From Mesorhizobium jarvisii (lineage in GTDB: Bacteria > Pseudomonadota > Alphaproteobacteria > Rhizobiales > Rhizobiaceae), in assembly GCF_003601985.1 (NCBI RefSeq), contig NZ_QZXA01000015.1:1-64000 (forward strand): a DNA stretch of 64,000 nucleotides. The letters run 5' to 3'. The notes under the pieces are model-generated. The model did not search any database. It had not been told where the DNA came from and was given only the letters and a program-made list of their open reading frames with translations. Below are positions 59,706-64,000 of the stretch, in pieces (within the stretch, counting starts at the first letter, position 1; each line of letters starts with the position of its first letter). The position numbers were made by a program, and so were the translations under genes.

Positions 59706-59971
59706 TGGTATCTCCACCGTTCAGTAGAGAAGGGCTCAACTCCACAAAGGTCGACGCCGATGAATGCCGGGCAGCCCTGATGCTGATCCGGCGCACGATC
59801 GAGGAACACTGCCCGCCCGGTGTGCTGCCGAGCGAAGAAGCGGTGAACGGCCTTCACGGGCCGGAGTTGATCCATGAGGCGGAAGCGCTGGCGGCTGCCA
59901 TCGTCGCAACTATCGACAAGATGCAGTTGCGCGTGATGATGAAGCCGCCTTCCCCCAGTATCAAACAGTAA
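59600..59971 (+). CDS. hypothetical protein, conserved part about 75 residues
   Basis: The 3' part reads KVDADECRAALMLIRRTIEE then HCPPGVLPSEEAVNGLHGPE and a long helix. It looks like a real small protein, but no start codon sits at the expected point near 59738. The only ATG is far upstream at 59600 and overlaps the YidB gene antisense. A lost start codon or an unusual one is possible. Family not recognised. Confidence 0.5.
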   Translation: MDYDRPRHGSFRRFCRDSGRLERRASRAPIFRDSPLVSPPFSREGLNSTKVDADECRAALMLIRRTIEEHCPPGVLPSEEAVNGLHGPELIHEAEALAAAIVATIDKMQLRVMMKPPSPSIKQ

Positions 59972-60155
59972 GCCAGGAAGCCCACCAGCGCGCGTTTCGG
60001 CTGCCGTCCGTTCCGGTGCAATTACGGCCACCGGTGCTGTCGCCGTCTGCTTTCAGCACTAGACCAAACTGATCTCTAGGCCGACATGTGGCGCAAAGCG
60101 GTCATTGGCGATTCTACTTTTTCGAGAATGTGCGCCAGCAACAATGCCGTTTGAA

Positions 60156-63100
60156 TTACCGGAGCTCGTGGATGACCACGTTAGGGACAACCGACTTCGC
60201 AATCTCACACAGGTGTTTATGATGGGTGAGGTAGATCACCTGGCCCACATTAGCCATCTCACTGAACAGTCGGAAAACTTCCTCCGACCGGAGATGGTCA
60301 AAGGTTTCCATGATGTCATCGGCGATGAACGGAACGGACGGCCTGAGCTTGGCAAACTCGTAATATCCGGCGAGGCGCAGAGCCAGGTAGAGTTGAAAAC
60401 GCGCGCCTTTCGACAAAGCGTCTGCGACCTTCGATTGGCCATCCCGCTGCGTGGCGATGAGGACCTCACCGCCCTTTACCGGCTGGGTCGTCAAGCCTGT
60501 GTACTGGCCGCGCGTGATCAGCGCAAAGGCGTCGGAGGCCTGGCTCATCATTCCAGAGCGGTGGCGTTCGCGGTAGACCCGGAGCGCGCTTGCCGCCGAC
60601 ATGACACCGAGTTTCAACTCGATATAACGGGCAGCCTTCTCCTCGATTTCGAGAAGCACGGTGCGGCGCTCGGCATCGATGCGGGCAACTTGGCTGTCGC
60701 CGCCAATCGCGTCGAGCTTGTCGGTCGCTCGGGTACGCCGGACGAGTTGCTGTTGCAATGCTTCATCGAGGTCAGCGAGGCGCCGCTCGATTTCGGCCTT
60801 TTCAATTGCCAACTCGCCGAGATCGAGGCACTCCAGCAATGAGCGCGCCTGGGCGAAGTCCTCAAGGGCGAGCTCGCTCGTCAGCCGTTCTTCTAGCTCG
60901 GCCACGGTGCTCTGCAGGCCGTCTCGCTCGCGAAGCTGTTCATCGCGCTCTGAGACCTCCGACAGAGTTCTTACCCCAAAGGCATCCAGCACTTCCTGTT
61001 TCGTCGTGTCGTTTGCCCCGACCTCGCCTTTCAGCGCCTCCCGAACCTCGCGCAATGTCTGAACATCAAGGAGGAGATTTGCCCTCGCCTCTCGAGCACG
61101 CTCAGCTTGCTCGAGACGCTCTGTCAGCCTGACGCTAACCTGCTCTGGCGCCTCGTCGCTCACACACTCGCCGCCCTTCGCACCGAGTCTGGCCACCTCT
61201 TCGGCAAGTGCAGTCCTGTCCGCCTCCATCTTCAGGATGCGGATGCGCATGGCCTCACGATCCTGCAGGGCCCTCGACAGCTCCGACAACTGGTCGAGCA
61301 CACTGCCAAGTCCTGTCCCGGCAATGCCTTCTTCGAGCCAAGTGCCCTTCAGCGTTTCCTTGACCTCGGCCTGCCATGCACCCTCTCGCCTTTCGGCAAT
61401 TTCAACAGGGAGCCGCCTGGCGGCCAGCTCCTCTTCTTTCGCGGCGATGCTCCTCAGCGCTTCAGCTCGTTCGGCATCGACCTTCGCCTGCCTATCGAGA
61501 AAGCGGTCGGCGGCTACAACCGTTGCTTCCAAGGGCTCACCAGCATCCGGCTGAATTCCAACGCTTTGAAGAGCCGAGGCCAATGCGAGAGGGATCCGCT
61601 CTCCCTCGGCTATTGCGCATTCAATCCGTGCGCGTGCGAGCAGAATGTCATCCCAAGAGGCAAGCGCGTCAGCGCGTGCGGAAAGTCGCTCTTCGAGAAG
61701 TCCTATCAAAAGGTCGAGCGACTGTGCCTGGCAATCCTGAAGTAAGGCGCTAGCTGCCTCCTTGATTTCAGCGGACGCTATCTCTGCACGCTGCGACGCC
61801 CCGGCGAGCTGGCAGCCTGCGCGCTCAATTGCCGCTTCGGTCTCGGCAACCTTTTGTTTCACTGCGCGCAGATCTGCGAGCTCGCTCGCATGGGCCAATC
61901 GTCCAGCCCCGACATGATCATCCTTGGCCAATGCTGTGGCAAACAGGTCCGCGGTTTCAACCTTGAGGTCCGCCCGGTGACTTCGCCAGGCCTCGTCTCT
62001 CTCACGTCGTATGGCTGCGGCTGTTTCATCGTCAGCGAGATTGGCCGAGGCGCGGACAGCAGCCAACCATGACGAAGTAGTTATCCGACTTTGTTCATAC
62101 TCAGCCAGACGCTCGGTGAAGACTGCCTTGTCCCTTCGAAGGTCCGCGGCCAGTGTTTTCCAGGCAGCCAACTGCGTCGGCGGCGGGACCGACATCTTCG
62201 AAAGTAGGTCGACATCTCCTGACCACGGCTGGAGGCGCCGCATCGCATCCGCCAGCCTTATTTGCCGCTCGGCCTCCACGGCGCGCGCCTCTCGAATTTC
62301 GCGTGTGTGACTACTCTGCTTCGCCCCCGACACGGCTGCCATCAGTCTGGCTCTTGCGGGCTCGGGCACTGCCCTCTCCTCGCCAACTCGGCCTCGCGCA
62401 GCGTTGAGCCGGTCGAGCGCGGCAGCGGCTTCATCGCGGGCCATCTGCAGGCTCGTCGTGATCCCGGAGCGTTGCTCGACCATATTGCGAAGGGTGCCTA
62501 CCACAAAGGCAGGCAGAGTGAGCCGGGACGGATCCTGTTCGGCCGACCTTCCGAGCGCGGCGAGACAAGTCGCCACGACCTGGTCGAGCATCTGGACTTC
62601 CATCTTGCGGGTCGGCAGATCCATGCCCGCGGACAGATATCGCGCCTTGCGATCGGCAAGTCCTCGCACCTGCTCCGAGATCGCCAGCACAGCTTCATCG
62701 ACAGCGATTGCTTCGATCTTTGCCTTCGCGCGCTCGATCTCATCGGCGTTGGCCTGGAGGCGGGTTCTCAAACGGGTATCCTGATCGATCAATTCCGCGA
62801 CGCTGCCACTCCAGGTCCGGGAAGGAGACGGCATGTCAGGCAGCTCAGCCAGCCTGCTTGCCTTGCGTTTTATTTCGGCAAGGAGCGGCGCGGCGCGCGC
62901 ATATCGTTCGATCGTGGCGAGCCGCGCCGACAAGACCGCGCGTTCAGCCAGGCTGCGGTCATACTTGTCCTGTGCTTCCACCCTTTCCGCCTCGAGCGCC
63001 TCGAATGTCGAGGCCAGCGTGTCGATCGCCTCCTTGCGTAACTTGAGCTCCGCGAACCGCTTCTTCAGCAAGGCGATTTCGGTGCTGTGGGCCTGTTTGC

Positions 63101-63626
63101 GATAAAGACCGTCTGCCTCCGTATCCAGTGCAGCCAGGACGTCGCTGGCATGCCCAAGCCCGGCGCTGGCAGTGAAAAGGAGCTTGCCGAGATCGCCACG
63201 CGATTCAAGGATCGCTCTGCCGCCCGCTTCCAGCGTCTCGTCATCGAGTGAGAACATGCTGCTGTAGGCATCGCGGGACAAGCCCGTGAGGTTTGCCGAA
63301 ATGGCAATTTCGCTGAGCGGCCTGCCTTCAGCGTCGTGCAGGGAGTTACCGCGGCTTTTGGTGCGTGAGACGGCAAGCGTCCGTCCCTCGAATTCCAGCA
63401 ACCCGCCGATGCGCATGGAGCTGTATTCGTGCAGAAAATTATAGCGGCTGCGCTCCTCGATGCCAAAGAGCAGATCCAAATAGGCGGAAAGCGCTGTCGA
63501 CTTGCCGGCCTCATTCAGGCCGAAGACGATATGCAAATCCGGGGCCGAAGACGGCTTCTCCCCGAAGTCGATCGCTTTATCGGTAAACTTGCCATAGCGG
63601 GTCAAGTCAAGGCGACGCAATCTCAT
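60156..63626 (-). CDS. YhaN-like SbcC/Rad50-type ATPase
   Basis: The 1156-residue protein has an N-terminal ATPase half (LRRLDLTRYGKFTDKAIDFG; Walker A VFGLNEAGKSTAL at ~36-44), ~800 residues of charged coiled coil, and a C-terminal ATPase half ending VIYLTHHKHLCEIAK. It is the size and layout of YhaN/SbcC partners of Mre11-type nucleases. It overlaps the nuclease gene to its right by four bases (ATGA), implying a complex. It probably acts in DNA end processing. The start is at ATG 63626. Confidence 0.93.
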   Translation of the reverse strand: MRLRRLDLTRYGKFTDKAIDFGEKPSSAPDLHIVFGLNEAGKSTALSAYLDLLFGIEERSRYNFLHEYSSMRIGGLLEFEGRTLAVSRTKSRGNSLHDAEGRPLSEIAISANLTGLSRDAYSSMFSLDDETLEAGGRAILESRGDLGKLLFTASAGLGHASDVLAALDTEADGLYRKQAHSTEIALLKKRFAELKLRKEAIDTLASTFEALEAERVEAQDKYDRSLAERAVLSARLATIERYARAAPLLAEIKRKASRLAELPDMPSPSRTWSGSVAELIDQDTRLRTRLQANADEIERAKAKIEAIAVDEAVLAISEQVRGLADRKARYLSAGMDLPTRKMEVQMLDQVVATCLAALGRSAEQDPSRLTLPAFVVGTLRNMVEQRSGITTSLQMARDEAAAALDRLNAARGRVGEERAVPEPARARLMAAVSGAKQSSHTREIREARAVEAERQIRLADAMRRLQPWSGDVDLLSKMSVPPPTQLAAWKTLAADLRRDKAVFTERLAEYEQSRITTSSWLAAVRASANLADDETAAAIRRERDEAWRSHRADLKVETADLFATALAKDDHVGAGRLAHASELADLRAVKQKVAETEAAIERAGCQLAGASQRAEIASAEIKEAASALLQDCQAQSLDLLIGLLEERLSARADALASWDDILLARARIECAIAEGERIPLALASALQSVGIQPDAGEPLEATVVAADRFLDRQAKVDAERAEALRSIAAKEEELAARRLPVEIAERREGAWQAEVKETLKGTWLEEGIAGTGLGSVLDQLSELSRALQDREAMRIRILKMEADRTALAEEVARLGAKGGECVSDEAPEQVSVRLTERLEQAERAREARANLLLDVQTLREVREALKGEVGANDTTKQEVLDAFGVRTLSEVSERDEQLRERDGLQSTVAELEERLTSELALEDFAQARSLLECLDLGELAIEKAEIERRLADLDEALQQQLVRRTRATDKLDAIGGDSQVARIDAERRTVLLEIEEKAARYIELKLGVMSAASALRVYRERHRSGMMSQASDAFALITRGQYTGLTTQPVKGGEVLIATQRDGQSKVADALSKGARFQLYLALRLAGYYEFAKLRPSVPFIADDIMETFDHLRSEEVFRLFSEMANVGQVIYLTHHKHLCEIAKSVVPNVVIHELR

Positions 63627-64000
63627 CGCGTCGCGCCTGCCTTGAGCCGGGCCGTGACCAGGTCTACGCTTCCGGCAAGCACATCGTCGAGAAACTGTTC
63701 GAGCCCTGCTTCGTCCTTGCCGGCGAAGCGCCGCGCATCGGGCGGCAGGTCCGCGATCGTCTTCAACACGAATTCGCGCGCTTCGGAGCGAAATGCTTCC
63801 GAGCTCGCATTGGAGCGCATTGATTGAGCGAGCTCCAAAGTGGGATCCGCAACATTGCCCAAACCCCCGACAGCGGAAGCCGAAAGATCAAACTCCAGCT
63901 TCTCCACCCAGGTGTCGCCCACCTGCTCCGCTGCCTGCTCGGCTTCTGCGACGGCCAAGTCCCGGTCGCGCATCAGCGACCATGAAAGGGCAGACGTGCC
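63623..64000 (-). CDS. 3' part of a metallophosphoesterase/YhaO-like nuclease
   Basis: Only the C-terminal ~125 residues are in the window: VAEAEQAAEQVGDTWVEKLE, then EFVLKTIADLPPDARRFAGK and a terminal helix. The catalytic N-terminal domain lies beyond position 64000. It overlaps the YhaN-like gene, and the pair is the expected SbcD/SbcC-like arrangement. The family call is from context rather than motif. Confidence 0.7.
   Translation of the reverse strand, partial: GTSALSWSLMRDRDLAVAEAEQAAEQVGDTWVEKLEFDLSASAVGGLGNVADPTLELAQSMRSNASSEAFRSEAREFVLKTIADLPPDARRFAGKDEAGLEQFLDDVLAGSVDLVTARLKAGATR

Noticed and set aside
1-64000. CRISPR arrays, rRNA and tRNA genes
   Set aside because: No regularly spaced repeats and no recognisable rRNA or complete tRNA sequence were seen.

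Overview
The window looks like chromosomal accessory DNA from a rhizobial alphaproteobacterium, most likely Mesorhizobium. Three small DUF768 proteins (a family I associate mainly with Mesorhizobium), a rhizobial-type trb conjugation operon, LuxI/LuxR quorum sensing and the high-GC codon use all point that way. This is inferred from family recognition only; no database search was possible.

Layout. 1-6.4 kb: small uncharacterised genes, a periplasmic ankyrin-cytochrome c fusion, and a large serine recombinase translationally coupled to a RepB C-terminal-domain protein. 6.7-20.4 kb: envelope and stress genes (glycine-zipper lipoprotein, L,D-transpeptidase, CsbD, DUF4142, GS17M-like protein, exonuclease III) mixed with tiny genes, a frameshifted methyltransferase, a thermonuclease with an unclear 5' end and a decayed IS481-type transposase. 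20.9-30.5 kb: a complete, tightly overlapping trbBCDEJKLFGI-DUF2274 operon on the minus strand, with no relaxase, coupling protein or origin of transfer beside it. 30.9-33.7 kb: a polar amino-acid ABC transporter (two permeases, one ATPase, no binding protein) converging on an atypical response regulator. 34-35.5 kb: a divergent TetR/membrane-protein pair with two matching operators.

35.8-44.2 kb is the most interesting part. A luxR-luxI pair is followed by an XRE regulator with two operator dyads, a divergent threonine-synthase-like gene, a minus-strand run encoding an AceE/transketolase-like ThDP enzyme, a PduX-like GHMP (threonine) kinase and a cysteine-synthase-fold protein whose PLP lysine appears to be replaced, and a divergent Lrp/AsnC regulator. 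Together these could form a quorum-linked pathway acting on threonine or O-phosphothreonine. No specific product can be assigned.

44.9-50.7 kb: small genes, a multiply frameshifted phage-type muramidase, two membrane O-acyltransferases, a small membrane-protein gene interrupted by one amber codon, and a flavin-binding PPOX-type protein. 51-64 kb: an oxidase-subunit-like membrane protein; the SpoVR-YeaH-PrkA stationary-phase module; stress proteins (YciE/YciF, GlsB, DUF4112, YidB); and a YhaN/YhaO-like ATPase-nuclease pair running off the right edge.

Many of the small genes and all start-codon choices rest on Shine-Dalgarno quality and reading-frame character alone.
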